Of a stretch of 64,000 bases of DNA, positions 28,920 to 38,021 are shown one piece after another. The DNA lies in contig CACYSQ010000009.1 in assembly GCA_902777125.1 (NCBI GenBank), forward strand, positions 1 through 64,000. Reading direction: 5' to 3'. Positions within the stretch are counted from its first letter, which is position 1. Each line of letters begins with the position of its first letter. The translations under genes and the position numbers were made by a program. The DNA is from Ruminococcus flavefaciens. GTDB lineage: Bacteria > Bacillota > Clostridia > Oscillospirales > Ruminococcaceae. A model generated the notes under the pieces. The model was not told where the DNA came from and made no database searches. It was given only the letters and a program-made list of their open reading frames with translations.

Positions 28920-29585
28920 ATGGTAGATATACTTCTCGTTGAAGATAATACGGAGCTCTGCGGGCTTCTCTGCGAGCTCCTCCGGGCTGAGGGCTATACA
29001 GTCAGCAGTGCGGAAACCGGTGAAAAAGCCTTGTCCCTGTATGAAAAATACGGGGCAAGGCTCGTTCTGCTCGATATAAACCTCCCGGGAATGGACGGCT
29101 TTACGGTATGCAAGGCTATCCGCGAAAAGGAGAACACACCGATAATCATACTTACCGCAAGGGCTGAACGCGAGGACAAGCTCAACGGTATTCTTCTCGG
29201 CGCTGACGACTACATCGAAAAGCCCTACGATATCGACATTCTCCTTGCAAAGATCAAGGGCATTTTTCAGCGCAGGCTCGCAAGGGACATCATCACTGAG
29301 GGCGATCTCGTTCTCGACCTCAATGCCGAGACCGTTACAAAAAACGGCGAAGCTCTCCCGGTCTCGATGAAGGAATTCGCACTTCTGCGTATGCTCATCG
29401 AGAACAAGGGACAGACCGTTGCCAAGGAGCAGCTTTTCAATAGGATATGGGGCAGCGACAGTGAATCCGAGCCGCAGACTCTCACCGTACACATAAAATG
29501 GCTGCGTGAAAAGATCGAGGCTGACCCGCGTTCGCCGCAGCTGATACAGACGGTATGGGGCAAGGGCTACCGCTGGGGAGGCTGA
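28920..29585 (+). CDS. OmpR/PhoB family response regulator
   Basis: A 221-residue two-component regulator. The receiver domain (residues 1-115) has the acidic pair in LVEDN, the phosphoacceptor Asp in LVLLDINLPGMDG, and the Thr and Lys in ILTAR and EKPYD. The C-terminal winged helix (about 125-220) ends HIKWLREKIEADPRSPQLI, then VWGKGYRWGG. It is encoded between the ABC ATPase and the sensor kinase with gaps of one base on each side, so it probably controls this transporter operon. Confidence 0.95.
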   Translation: MVDILLVEDNTELCGLLCELLRAEGYTVSSAETGEKALSLYEKYGARLVLLDINLPGMDGFTVCKAIREKENTPIIILTARAEREDKLNGILLGADDYIEKPYDIDILLAKIKGIFQRRLARDIITEGDLVLDLNAETVTKNGEALPVSMKEFALLRMLIENKGQTVAKEQLFNRIWGSDSESEPQTLTVHIKWLREKIEADPRSPQLIQTVWGKGYRWGG

Positions 29586-29586
29586 C

Positions 29587-30819
29587 ATGAAAGGCTACAA
29601 AAGGCTTGCTGCCGCCGCGGTATTAGTGCTTGCCGCCGTGATAGTTTTTATCAATATAACGGTCACGCGGGAGTACGAGCGAAGCGTTAAGCAGTACAAG
29701 GTCGATATCAGCCGCGTGGTACATGAGCTGGAGGAAAACGGCAGGGCATGGGAGCATGAGACCGTGACCGGTGTCTTTGAATACGACGGCAGTGCGGATT
29801 TCTACGATTCGGACAGCGAATACGTTATCCGTGAGGTCGGCGGAAAGCTCTACCGTATCGAATACACCGAAGCTTCTGCCGGGAAACCCGATCTTCTGAA
29901 GATAAACCTTGCGCTTTTTGCTGCAGCGATAGTTGTGCTCTGGATAATACTTCACATCGGCAGGAACATCATCAGACCCTTCAACAGGATAAGCCGTGTT
30001 CCGTCAGAGCTTTCCCGCGGCAACCTGACAGTTCCGCTTACGGAGAACAAAAGCCGGTATTTCGGCAAATTCGTGTGGGGACTAGATATGCTCAGGGAGG
30101 AACTGGAATCCGCACAGAAAAAAAGTCTCGAGCAGGCGCGTGACGAAAAGACCATGCTGCTTTCGCTTTCACACGACATTAAAACTCCGCTTTCCGCGAT
30201 AAAGCTATATGCCGGAGCACTCTCGCGCGGCATATACAGTGATCTTGATGGACAGAAAAAGGCTGCCGAGAACATTTCTGCAAAGGCTGACGAGATAAGC
30301 GGATATGTCACGGAGCTTATCAGAAGTCTCAGTGACGGCTTCATGGAGCTTCAGGTCAGGGATACCGAGTTCTACATGAGCGAGGTGATCAAGCGTATCA
30401 CCTACTATTACAGCGTCAAGCTGACTGCTTCCGGAACAGACTTTGAAATTAGCCGTTATGTTGACTGTCTGCTCAGAGGCGACCCCGACCGTCTCGAGGA
30501 GGTACTGCAAAACCTTTTCGAGAACGCGATAAAATACGGTGACGGCAAAGTGATCGGTCTGACTTTTGCCGATGAGGAGGACTGCCGTCTCATCACTGTT
30601 TCCAATTCCGGCTGCACACTTCCTCCGGACGAGCTTACGCATATTTTCGAGAGCTTCTGGCGCGGTTCAAATGCCGAAAACAAGCCCGGAAGCGGTCTCG
30701 GACTGTACATCTGCCGCAAGCTCATGACTTCCTCCGGAGGCGATATCTTTGCCGCTGTTGAGGACGGCATGATGAAGATAACTCTCGTTTGCAGAAAAGC
30801 ATCAGGAGGTTCCGCATGA
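29587..30819 (+). CDS. Sensor histidine kinase
   Basis: A 410-residue kinase with two membrane helices (about residues 7-27 and 108-124) enclosing a short extracytoplasmic loop of about 80 residues, a HAMP-like linker, the H-box LSLSHDIKTPLSAIK with the phosphoacceptor His, and an ATPase domain with the N-box FENAIKYG and G-box GSGLGLYICR. The small sensor loop suggests that it detects signals through the ABC permease or the membrane, as in other ABC-linked kinases. Last gene of the operon, followed by a terminator. Confidence 0.95.
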   Translation: MKGYKRLAAAAVLVLAAVIVFINITVTREYERSVKQYKVDISRVVHELEENGRAWEHETVTGVFEYDGSADFYDSDSEYVIREVGGKLYRIEYTEASAGKPDLLKINLALFAAAIVVLWIILHIGRNIIRPFNRISRVPSELSRGNLTVPLTENKSRYFGKFVWGLDMLREELESAQKKSLEQARDEKTMLLSLSHDIKTPLSAIKLYAGALSRGIYSDLDGQKKAAENISAKADEISGYVTELIRSLSDGFMELQVRDTEFYMSEVIKRITYYYSVKLTASGTDFEISRYVDCLLRGDPDRLEEVLQNLFENAIKYGDGKVIGLTFADEEDCRLITVSNSGCTLPPDELTHIFESFWRGSNAENKPGSGLGLYICRKLMTSSGGDIFAAVEDGMMKITLVCRKASGGSA

Positions 30820-30827
30820 AATAGAAG

Positions 30828-30855
30828 TACCGCTCATTACTGGGCGGTATTTTTA
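30828..30855 (+). terminator. Terminator of the ABC/two-component operon
   Basis: TACCGC (30828-30833) pairs with GCGGTA (30844-30849), followed by TTTTTATTT. Confidence 0.75.
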
Positions 30856-30897
30856 TTTGAATTTATATTTTACTCACAAAAGCTGCGGAAATACGGG

Positions 30898-30926
30898 TTG
30901 ACTTGCAGCAAAAACCGTGCTATAAT
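30898..30926 (+). promoter_or_regulatory. Promoter of the GGDEF gene
   Basis: TTGACT (30898-30903), 17-base spacer, TATAAT (30921-30926). Confidence 0.75.
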
Positions 30927-30975
30927 TTCATAAAGGACTTTTTTCTGACAAAAATTATTAAGCAGGTGATTTTGT

Positions 30976-32277
30976 ATGATGGGATCAACAGGCGACCTTT
31001 CATTTGAGCAGGCATTGGAATATTTCGGCGATACTGTCGGCGCAATGATAATCGCTGATGAGAGTGCGGATACATACCGTTCACTTGTACGCAGAGGCGT
31101 TTTCCTTGATGCTGTCAAAGAGAGCGGCACCTACACTGATCTGGTGCATACACTTTGGTTCCACCGTTACGATGACGGCAGAGAGATCTCGGATACATAC
31201 GATGTCTTTATCCCGAATATGAGCAAGTTTACCGGAAAGTACAGCAAGAGGCTGAAGCTTCTCGTGGACGGCATCACACATCTTGTACAGATGTCGATAC
31301 TGCCGGTTGAGGGGAAAGGACAGTTCCTCTTCATTCTCGACGAGCTTGACGAGCGCGTTCATGAGGACGAGGCTGAGACCGAAAATAAGGTAAGCTCGAT
31401 ACAGAATAATATCTACGTTTTTACAATGGCGTTCGATCTGGTAAGCGATACCACGAGCAGCGTTTCCTTGACAGAGATATCGAATGAGCCGCTGAACTAT
31501 CAGATAAGCTATTCGGAATGGAGGAACACTATCGTAAATATGATAGCTGACGAGGACAAGGAGCTGTTTTTGAGCCGTTCTGCCCCGGACTATCTCCGTT
31601 CCCATTTCAAGCCGGGTCATGTTGAATCCTTTGACCTCCAAATGGTCAATCTTGACGGTATCTACCAGTGGGTCAAGCTTATTTTCAGCCGCATGGATAC
31701 GACTAACGAAAACGACTACCGTTTCGTTTATATGGTGCAGAATGTCCATGAAACTACCATGAGCATGAAGGCTACTCTGAAGCATTATGAGGAGCTTGCC
31801 TCTACAGATGCACTGACCTCTGTTTTCAATCACGGACGCATCAAGACCGAGCTCCGCAATGCTATCGAGCAGCAGAAAAAGAACGGTCTTTCAGCGGGTC
31901 TGATGATACTTGACCTCGACCACTTCAAGGAGGTCAACGATACCCACGGCCACGCTGTCGGCGATAAGACTCTCGTCAGACTTGCGGATATAATCCGTCA
32001 GACGTTTGCCGGCAAAAATACTGCCATTGGACGCTGGGGCGGTGAGGAGTTCGCTGCGGTCATCTACGGCGAAAATGCAGCAGAGCTGGAAGCTTCTGCT
32101 GAACAGCTCCGTGCAGCTGTTGAGGCAGCTGGATTTGACGCGGTAGGCACGATAACCTGCAGCGTCGGCGTTTCGGAACTTCGTGCGGACGACAGCCCCG
32201 AAACATGGTTTGAGCGAGCCGATCATGCTCTGTATTCCGCTAAATCAAAAGGCAGGAACTGCGTCTGCCATGAATAA
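30976..32277 (+). CDS. Diguanylate cyclase with N-terminal sensor region
   Basis: A 433-residue soluble protein. The C-terminal GGDEF domain (about residues 270-430) has ILDLDHFKEVNDTHGHAVGD and the active site GRWGGEEFAAV (near 353-361), so it should make cyclic di-GMP; the inhibitory RxxD site is not evident. The first 265 residues hold two regions that read like PAS-type sensor folds (for example WVKLIFSRMDTTNENDYRFVY, shortened), ligand unknown. It is a single-gene unit with its own promoter and terminator. Confidence 0.9.
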   Translation: MMGSTGDLSFEQALEYFGDTVGAMIIADESADTYRSLVRRGVFLDAVKESGTYTDLVHTLWFHRYDDGREISDTYDVFIPNMSKFTGKYSKRLKLLVDGITHLVQMSILPVEGKGQFLFILDELDERVHEDEAETENKVSSIQNNIYVFTMAFDLVSDTTSSVSLTEISNEPLNYQISYSEWRNTIVNMIADEDKELFLSRSAPDYLRSHFKPGHVESFDLQMVNLDGIYQWVKLIFSRMDTTNENDYRFVYMVQNVHETTMSMKATLKHYEELASTDALTSVFNHGRIKTELRNAIEQQKKNGLSAGLMILDLDHFKEVNDTHGHAVGDKTLVRLADIIRQTFAGKNTAIGRWGGEEFAAVIYGENAAELEASAEQLRAAVEAAGFDAVGTITCSVGVSELRADDSPETWFERADHALYSAKSKGRNCVCHE

Positions 32278-32301
32278 AAATTTGGCTGGTCCCAAAACTA
32301 A

Positions 32302-32335
32302 AGCGCTGCTTTTCCAAGCAGCGCTATTTTGTTTT
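32302..32335. terminator. Bidirectional terminator between GGDEF and trmH genes
   Basis: AGCGCTGCTT (32302-32311) pairs with AAGCAGCGCT (32316-32325), with ATTTTGTTTTT to the right and TTAGTTTTG on the opposite strand. It serves convergent genes. Confidence 0.8.
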
Positions 32336-32341
32336 TATGAA

Positions 32342-33157
32342 TTATTTTTTTCGCAATTCCCAGAATGCGACAGCGCTTGCGGCGGCGACGTTCAGCGAAT
32401 CGACACCGTGATACATCGGTATCTTTATCGTGTAGTCGCAGGCTTCGATAGAGCATTCGCGGAGACCCTCGCCCTCAGTTCCGAGGACAACAGCGAGCTT
32501 TTCCGCAGCTGAAACGACCGGGTCGCTTATGCTGACCGTATCGCTGCGGAGAGCCATTGCCGCTGCTTTGAAGCCGTGCTTTTGCAGCATACGGATATAA
32601 TCCGGCGCAGGTTCGTAAAGAAAAGTCCACGGTATACTCAGAACTGTTCCCATGCTCACTCTCAGCGAACGTCTGTACAGCGGGTCGCAGCAGCCGGATG
32701 TCAGCAGAACAGCGTCAAATCCGAGTGCAGCGGCAGACCTGAACACTGCTCCGACGTTGGTCTGATTCATGACGTCCTCAAGAACGGCGATTCGTTCAGC
32801 ACCGTTGAGCACCTCCTCAGCAGAGGGGAGCTTTTTTCGCTTCATAGCGCACAATGCGCCCTGTGTCAGCTTGAAACCGGTGAGCTCGGTAAGCACCTCA
32901 GGTTCGGCAGTATATACCGGTATCTCGCCGCAGGCTTTAATTATATCTCGAGCCTGACCGGAGATGTATTTCCGGTCAAGGAGAAGCGATTCCGGTTCAT
33001 ATCCGGAGGCGAGGGCTACCCTTATGACCTTCGGACTTTCGGCAATGAACAGTCCCGGTTCAGGCTCATAGATGCGCTTGAGCTGGACCTCTGCGGTCTG
33101 TGTGTAGGGGTAGAGTTCCGGGACTGAAAGGTCGGAAATTTCGATGATCTCTGGCAT
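32342..33157 (-). CDS. TrmH/SpoU family RNA methyltransferase
   Basis: A 271-residue SPOUT-class methyltransferase that transfers methyl from S-adenosylmethionine to a ribose 2'-O of tRNA or rRNA. An N-terminal substrate-binding part of about 100 residues precedes the knot domain, with motif 1 EDVMNQTNVGAVFRSAAALG, motif 2 VVLGTEGEGL and motif 3 IPMYHGVDSLNVAAASAVA. The RNA target is not clear from sequence. It begins 20 bases after the aroC stop and is probably cotranscribed. Confidence 0.9.
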   Translation of the reverse strand: MPEIIEISDLSVPELYPYTQTAEVQLKRIYEPEPGLFIAESPKVIRVALASGYEPESLLLDRKYISGQARDIIKACGEIPVYTAEPEVLTELTGFKLTQGALCAMKRKKLPSAEEVLNGAERIAVLEDVMNQTNVGAVFRSAAALGFDAVLLTSGCCDPLYRRSLRVSMGTVLSIPWTFLYEPAPDYIRMLQKHGFKAAAMALRSDTVSISDPVVSAAEKLAVVLGTEGEGLRECSIEACDYTIKIPMYHGVDSLNVAAASAVAFWELRKK

Positions 33158-33177
33158 TCTGAACTTCTCCCTGATAA

Positions 33178-34272
33178 TCAGTCGTTTGTGAGCCAGTCTG
33201 TGCCGAAACGAAGCGCGAGCTGGTCGCAGAGAACGAGAGCGGCTGCACTGTCAACGACCACTCTTGCACGGTGGATAACAGCGGGATCGTGGCGGCCTTT
33301 TATAACGAGGTCGGTATTGCTCATATCGCGCATATCCACGGTCTGCTGCTCCTTGAATATCGAGGGCGTAGGCTTGACCGCAGTTCTTATGATTATCGGC
33401 ATACCGTCCGAGATACCGCCAAGAATACCGCCGCTGCGGTTGGTAGAGGTCATAACGTTCCCGGAAACGTTCCTGAACGGGTCATTTGATGAACTTCCGG
33501 TCATGTCCGCGAGTGCGAAACCGTCGCCGAATTCGACGCCCTTGACCGCAGGGATACTGAAAAGCATATGCGAGAGGACGCTTTCGAGACTGTCGAACCA
33601 CGGTTCACCAACACCTGCCGGGAAGCCGTTTATGGCGGTCTCGAGCCTGCCGCCGACACTGTCGCCCTCTTCACGGACAGCCTCGATGCGTTTCATCATA
33701 GGCTCTTTAACGCTGTCGTCGAGGACTGCGAAATCAGCGGTGCTGAGGTTTTCGATGTCGGCTTCAAGGTTGCCGAAGCCTCTGTCGCTGATACCGCCGC
33801 AGGTGAGGATATGAGTGCCGATATGTATGCCCTTTGCCCTGAGAGCCTTTATTGCGATAGCTCCGGCAGCAACAAGACCGGCGGTTATGCGTCCGGAGAA
33901 GTGTCCGCCGCCGCGGAAATCCTGAAAGCCGTGGTACTTCATCTGAGCGGTGAAGTCGGCGTGTCCGGGACGCGCCTTGTATGCGAGCTCGCCGTAATCG
34001 CGGCTGTGCTGATCTTGATTTGCGATGAGCAGAGTTATCGGAGTACCGGTAGTTCTGCCGTTGAAAACGCCGCTCACTATTTTTACCTCGTCAGCCTCAT
34101 GACGTGCTGTGGATATCTTTCCCACTGCCTTTCTCAGGGACATCTGAGCTGCTATGAAATCTTCATCTACCTCTATTCCGGGTGCAATGCCGTCGAGGAC
34201 AGCGCCTATCATTGCACCGTGGCTTTCGCCGAAAATCGTAACTGTCACACTTGAACCAAAGGTGTTCTTCAT
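33178..34272 (-). CDS. aroC: Chorismate synthase
   Basis: A 364-residue enzyme making chorismate from EPSP with reduced FMN, the last common step of aromatic amino acid synthesis. It opens MKNTFGSSVTVTIFGESHG with the family signature GESHGAMIG, and carries RPGHADFTAQMKY, GGHFSGRITAG, RSGGILGGISDG and GRHDPAVIHRA. Length is normal. A consensus promoter lies at 34305-34333. Confidence 0.96.
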   Translation of the reverse strand: MKNTFGSSVTVTIFGESHGAMIGAVLDGIAPGIEVDEDFIAAQMSLRKAVGKISTARHEADEVKIVSGVFNGRTTGTPITLLIANQDQHSRDYGELAYKARPGHADFTAQMKYHGFQDFRGGGHFSGRITAGLVAAGAIAIKALRAKGIHIGTHILTCGGISDRGFGNLEADIENLSTADFAVLDDSVKEPMMKRIEAVREEGDSVGGRLETAINGFPAGVGEPWFDSLESVLSHMLFSIPAVKGVEFGDGFALADMTGSSSNDPFRNVSGNVMTSTNRSGGILGGISDGMPIIIRTAVKPTPSIFKEQQTVDMRDMSNTDLVIKGRHDPAVIHRARVVVDSAAALVLCDQLALRFGTDWLTND

Positions 34273-34304
34273 AATATCATCTCCCGATCGGATTTACAGA
34301 TGTA

Positions 34305-34333
34305 ATTATACCACTTCCGCAACAATATGTCAA
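34305..34333 (-). promoter_or_regulatory. Promoter of aroC-trmH
   Basis: Minus strand TTGACA (34333-34328), 17-base spacer, TATAAT (34310-34305). Confidence 0.75.
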
Positions 34334-34371
34334 TAAAAGTTTCATCTGTTCACAGCTTCATATCCCTAAAG

Positions 34372-34400
34372 TTGACACGGAATGCTTTTTGTGGTATCAT
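34372..34400 (+). promoter_or_regulatory. Promoter of tmk
   Basis: TTGACA (34372-34377), 17-base spacer, TATCAT (34395-34400). Confidence 0.65.
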
Positions 34401-34427
34401 TAGTAAAAAAGGTACAGGAGGTATATT

Positions 34428-35096
34428 ATGAAAGGGAAGCTCATCGTTATCGAGGGTCTCGACGGCAGCGGCAAGGCTACCCAGACTGCCCGTCTTTTTG
34501 ATACACTGACCGCTAAGGGCGTGAATGTACGCAAGGTCTCATTCCCGAACTATGAGAGTGATTCCTCCGCACCGCTGAGAATGTACCTCAGCGGAAAATT
34601 CGGGAGCTCACCGGACGCGGTCAATCCCTACGCCGCATCGAGCCTTTTCGCAGTTGACCGATTTGCGGGCTACAAGTCCGACTGGGGAAGTCTTTACGAC
34701 GGGGGAGGCACTATCCTCGCAGACCGCTATACTACGTCAAATGCGATACATCAGTGCTCGAAGCTGCCGGAGGACAAGTGGGACTGCTTCCTCGAATGGC
34801 TTTTCAGCTACGAATACGACCTCATGGAGATACCGGCACCGGACTGCGTCATTTACCTCCGCGTTGACCCAGAGGTAAGTCAGGAGCTCCTGAGCAAGCG
34901 TTACGATGCCCACGAGGAAAAAAAGGATATCCATGAGCGCGATGTAGAATACCTCAAGCGTTCCCGCAGAGCCGCGGACTACTGTGCGAAAAAGCTCGGC
35001 TGGGTGACTGTTGAATGCGTAGCGGACGGAAAAATGCGGACAATAGACGAGATAGCAGCCGAGGTCGCGGAAAGACTTGACGGACTTTTCATATAA
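34428..35096 (+). CDS. tmk: Thymidylate kinase
   Basis: A 222-residue dTMP kinase, making dTDP. The P-loop is GLDGSGKATQT, followed by FPNYESDSSAPLRMYL; ADRYTTSNAIHQ is the DR(Y/H) substrate motif, and the lid region with SKRYDAHEEKKDIHE follows. This clostridial form is closer to the eukaryote-like branch than to E. coli Tmk in these motifs. AGGAGG precedes the ATG. Single gene. Confidence 0.92.
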   Translation: MKGKLIVIEGLDGSGKATQTARLFDTLTAKGVNVRKVSFPNYESDSSAPLRMYLSGKFGSSPDAVNPYAASSLFAVDRFAGYKSDWGSLYDGGGTILADRYTTSNAIHQCSKLPEDKWDCFLEWLFSYEYDLMEIPAPDCVIYLRVDPEVSQELLSKRYDAHEEKKDIHERDVEYLKRSRRAADYCAKKLGWVTVECVADGKMRTIDEIAAEVAERLDGLFI

Positions 35097-35218
35097 AACG
35101 TAATTATTTCCAATATTTCTCAATTTGGGTCTTGCATATTTTCTGCGGTTGTGATATAAAGAAATACAGATTAATCGGACGTTCCGAGTCAAAATGAGGA
35201 GAGGACTCTTCAAATAAG

Positions 35219-35251
35219 AAAAATCAGCCTGAAAGTCTTAGCTTTCAGGCT
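35219..35251 (-). terminator. Terminator overlapping the yolD stop codon
   Basis: Minus strand AGCCTGAAAG (35251-35242) pairs with CTTTCAGGCT (35235-35226), followed by GATTTTTC. The stop codon at 35240-35238 lies in the loop, so the last codons of the YolD-like gene form the stem. Confidence 0.85.
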
Positions 35252-35657
35252 GTTCTGTTATCTCTGCCGCACACATATCCTCCACGGCAATCGCATCGCC
35301 GTCCGTGAAGATGAGCTCGTTGGTGTATTCGTTGAACGTCCTTGCTGTACCGACCTTTTCGATATATCTTCCGCCGGATTTTTTCGCGTCCGGAACGAAA
35401 TATGTCACTCTTACGCATGGCTGTTCATCAAGCGCAGCGATAATACGGTTAAGGCTCGCATTTAGCTCGTTTGCCTCGTCCTCCGTCAGTTCGAGACGGC
35501 TGTCAGTGAGCCTTGCGGTCTCGTCAACGGCATCGTCATAGCCGACAAGTGCGGCAAAAGGGGAGAACTGCGCTGCCCTGTCGGACATGGACATTCGCGG
35601 AAGATCGGCGTACTGCGGACGGGTAAGGTCCAGCATATCATCGTAGTTGTCACTCAT
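35238..35657 (-). CDS. YolD-like protein
   Basis: A 139-residue protein of the YolD-like family, with the signature MSMSDRAAQFSPFAALVGYDD followed by VDETARLTDSR. These small proteins are encoded next to Y-family polymerases of the UvrX/YqjW type in Firmicutes and are thought to act with them, the Gram-positive counterpart of UmuD-like partners. Here the gene starts 15 bases after the polymerase stop. Confidence 0.9.
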   Translation of the reverse strand: MSDNYDDMLDLTRPQYADLPRMSMSDRAAQFSPFAALVGYDDAVDETARLTDSRLELTEDEANELNASLNRIIAALDEQPCVRVTYFVPDAKKSGGRYIEKVGTARTFNEYTNELIFTDGDAIAVEDMCAAEITEQPES

Positions 35658-35672
35658 TCGTTGATCTCCTCC

Positions 35673-37160
35673 TCACGCCTTGTGTCCGCCTATCTGACGG
35701 TTGCGGTCCTTTGCGGTAGCACCGTCAGTGTAATTCGTACCTTTCAGAACGGCGTTTTTGCCGAATTTATGCTTTATCGTGAGCATTGCTTCCTGCAATG
35801 CCCTTTCTTTTTCAAGACCGTTTTCATTCTCCTCACGGGACTGCACTGCTTCCTCCGTATCAAACAGACTGAGCTGCTCGAAGCTCTCGGGGATATCCTC
35901 CTCATGTATAACGTTGCAGGCGGCGAGCGTGAGGCGCTTTGCATACAGGGTACTGTCGATGATACGGTCGAAAAGCTCCATTGTCGCCTCAACTATTTTC
36001 CGCGTGGACGAGGTGTGCTGCGGAAGATTTTGCGTACCGTGAGCGTGTTTGGGAATGCTTCTGCCGTAGCGGTCGCTGACGAGCTCGCCCTTGTAATGAC
36101 CGTCCGCAAGGCTCTCACGGTCGTAGCCGATGGTCAGAACGATCTGATTGGTGACGAGTCCCTTGTCCACCAAGTCAAGGGACAGCATATCCGCCATTTC
36201 CCATACAATGAGCCTTGTTCGGTCGCAGTCGCAGGGCTCACTGAGCACCTGTCCCGATGAGATGCTGTTTGATGACGGACGGTAAGCCTTTACATCAGCG
36301 ATAGTCGTCGGCTCGATGCCCCATGCGTGGTCTATCAGCAGCTCGGTATTCTTGCCGAAGACCTTGTAGAGCTTGCCGGTATGATAGCGGTCGAGAGACC
36401 AGCGGGCGATATCGCCCATTGTACTGATACCGAGCTTTTCGAGCCGTGCAGCAGTACCCTTGCCGACACGCCAGAAGTCGGTTATCGGCTTATGTCCCCA
36501 CCATTTTTCCTTGTAGCTCTGCTCGTCGAGGTAAGCTATACGCACACCGTCATTGTCAGCCGGGATATGCTTTGCAACGATATCCATTGCGACCTTGCAG
36601 AGGTACATATTCGTGCCTATGCCGGCAGTAGCGGTTATCCCGGTAGTGTTGAGAACGTCCTGAATAAGCATACGGGCAAAGCCGTGACCGTCTGTGTTGT
36701 AGGTCTTGAGGTAGCCGGTAGCGTCTATGAATACCTCATCGACTGAGTAAGCGAAAATGTCCTCCGGGGCGACATATTTCAGGTATATTCCGTAGATCTG
36801 TGCGCTCACATTCATGTAGTGCAGCATTTGAGGAGCTGCGACAATATAATCCACTGCAAGCGAAGGGTCAGCTTTCAGCTCGGAGAAGCTGGTGCTCTTT
36901 CCGGTGAGACGCCTGTGGGGAGCGTTGTGCATACGCTCGCGGTTGATCTCCTTAACGCGCTGAATGACCTCGAAAAGCCTTGCTCTGCCGGGAATGCCGT
37001 AGCTTTTCAGCGCAGGTGAAACGGCAAGGCATATCGTTTTTTCAGTGCGGCTCATATCAGCGACAACGAGGTTCGCATCAAGCGGATCGAGACCTGCCTC
37101 CACGCATTCGCACGAAGCATAGAAGGATTTAAGGTCTATCGCAACATATACTTTGTCCAT
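35673..37160 (-). CDS. Y-family DNA polymerase (UvrX/UmuC-like)
   Basis: A 495-residue translesion polymerase. Catalytic acids are seen in VAIDLKSFYASCE (N-terminal, metal and steric tyrosine) and YSVDEVFID (motif III). A helix-hairpin-helix region (FWRVGKGTAARLEKLGI) and little-finger domain follow. The C-terminus ATAKDRNRQIGGHKA is characteristic of the UvrX/YqjW group rather than DinB. It follows a HAD gene by 31 bases and precedes a YolD-like gene, the usual pairing. No clear LexA-type operator was seen upstream. Confidence 0.92.
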   Translation of the reverse strand: MDKVYVAIDLKSFYASCECVEAGLDPLDANLVVADMSRTEKTICLAVSPALKSYGIPGRARLFEVIQRVKEINRERMHNAPHRRLTGKSTSFSELKADPSLAVDYIVAAPQMLHYMNVSAQIYGIYLKYVAPEDIFAYSVDEVFIDATGYLKTYNTDGHGFARMLIQDVLNTTGITATAGIGTNMYLCKVAMDIVAKHIPADNDGVRIAYLDEQSYKEKWWGHKPITDFWRVGKGTAARLEKLGISTMGDIARWSLDRYHTGKLYKVFGKNTELLIDHAWGIEPTTIADVKAYRPSSNSISSGQVLSEPCDCDRTRLIVWEMADMLSLDLVDKGLVTNQIVLTIGYDRESLADGHYKGELVSDRYGRSIPKHAHGTQNLPQHTSSTRKIVEATMELFDRIIDSTLYAKRLTLAACNVIHEEDIPESFEQLSLFDTEEAVQSREENENGLEKERALQEAMLTIKHKFGKNAVLKGTNYTDGATAKDRNRQIGGHKA

Positions 37161-37191
37161 GTTTCACCTCATTTCCATAGTACCGCGGCTG

Positions 37192-37911
37192 TCAGGAACC
37201 GCGAGCCCACTCGGTTAATCTTACAAAAAGCTCATCGAAAGATGAAGCAATGTAGTCGATATCGTATTCCGCGACCGCTTTGCCGACATCACCCTCCGGC
37301 ATGAACCAGCAGCTTTTGAGACCGGCATTTTTGGCTCCGAGCATATCCGATGTTAGCGAATCGCCGATAACTATGAAGCTTTCGTCCGGCTCGCCTATCG
37401 ACTTTTTAACGATATCGAAGTATTCGCGCGAGGGCTTTGATACGCCCATTGTTTCGCTAATGAATACGTCAGTCAGGTATTCAGAAAGACCCGTGGAGGC
37501 GATCCTGCCTTTTGCGTTCCTTGCAGCTCCGTTGGTAATGACATATATCCTTGCGTCGGGCATACCGCTTTTTATCTTCTGCATAAGGTCAGCTGCACCG
37601 TTCAGAAGAACGCCGTTGCGAGACATACAGTCAATGAAATCACTGTTTATACTAAGGATATCCATTTCATCGGTATTGCAGCCGCACTCCCTGAACAGCA
37701 GCCTGAACCTTGTTTCAAACAGTTCTGTCTTGGAGATAACGCCTTTTTCAAATTCGAGCCAGAGCTGTTTATTGATCTGCTTGAACGAGCTGTAGCGTTC
37801 CTCAGTAAAGGCCTGACCGTTATCCTCCATTATCTGTTTCAGCGCAATATGTTCCGAAGCGTGAAAATCCAGCAGGGTCTGATCCAGGTCAAATAACAGA
37901 TTACGGTGCAT
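37192..37911 (-). CDS. YjjG-like HAD nucleotidase
   Basis: A 239-residue HAD hydrolase of the YjjG/non-canonical pyrimidine nucleotidase type. Motif I LLFDLDQTLLDF (with Gln in place of Gly after the second Asp, usual for this group), motif II YVITNGAARNAKGR, the lysine in GVSKPSREYFD and motif IV VIGDSLTSDMLGAKNAG. YjjG removes phosphate from unusual nucleoside monophosphates, which would fit its place in front of a translesion polymerase, although that link is inference. Confidence 0.88.
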   Translation of the reverse strand: MHRNLLFDLDQTLLDFHASEHIALKQIMEDNGQAFTEERYSSFKQINKQLWLEFEKGVISKTELFETRFRLLFRECGCNTDEMDILSINSDFIDCMSRNGVLLNGAADLMQKIKSGMPDARIYVITNGAARNAKGRIASTGLSEYLTDVFISETMGVSKPSREYFDIVKKSIGEPDESFIVIGDSLTSDMLGAKNAGLKSCWFMPEGDVGKAVAEYDIDYIASSFDELFVRLTEWARGS

Positions 37912-37955
37912 GGCGATATCTCCTTGTTGAGCGAATTACGAAGTGCATATATTAT

Positions 37956-37984
37956 ATTATACAACTTTCAGAGCATTTTTTCAA
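37956..37984 (-). promoter_or_regulatory. Promoter of the HAD/polymerase/YolD unit
   Basis: Minus strand TTGAAA (37984-37979), 17-base spacer, TATAAT (37961-37956). Confidence 0.7.
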
Positions 37985-38015
37985 TAAAAAAGCCCGGCAT
38001 ATACCGGACTTTTTT
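37985..38015. terminator. Terminator after the GH97 gene
   Basis: AGCCCGG (37991-37997) pairs with CCGGACT (38004-38010) and is flanked by A6 on the left and T6 on the right, so it works for the minus-strand GH97 gene. Confidence 0.8.
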
Positions 38016-38021
38016 ACTATA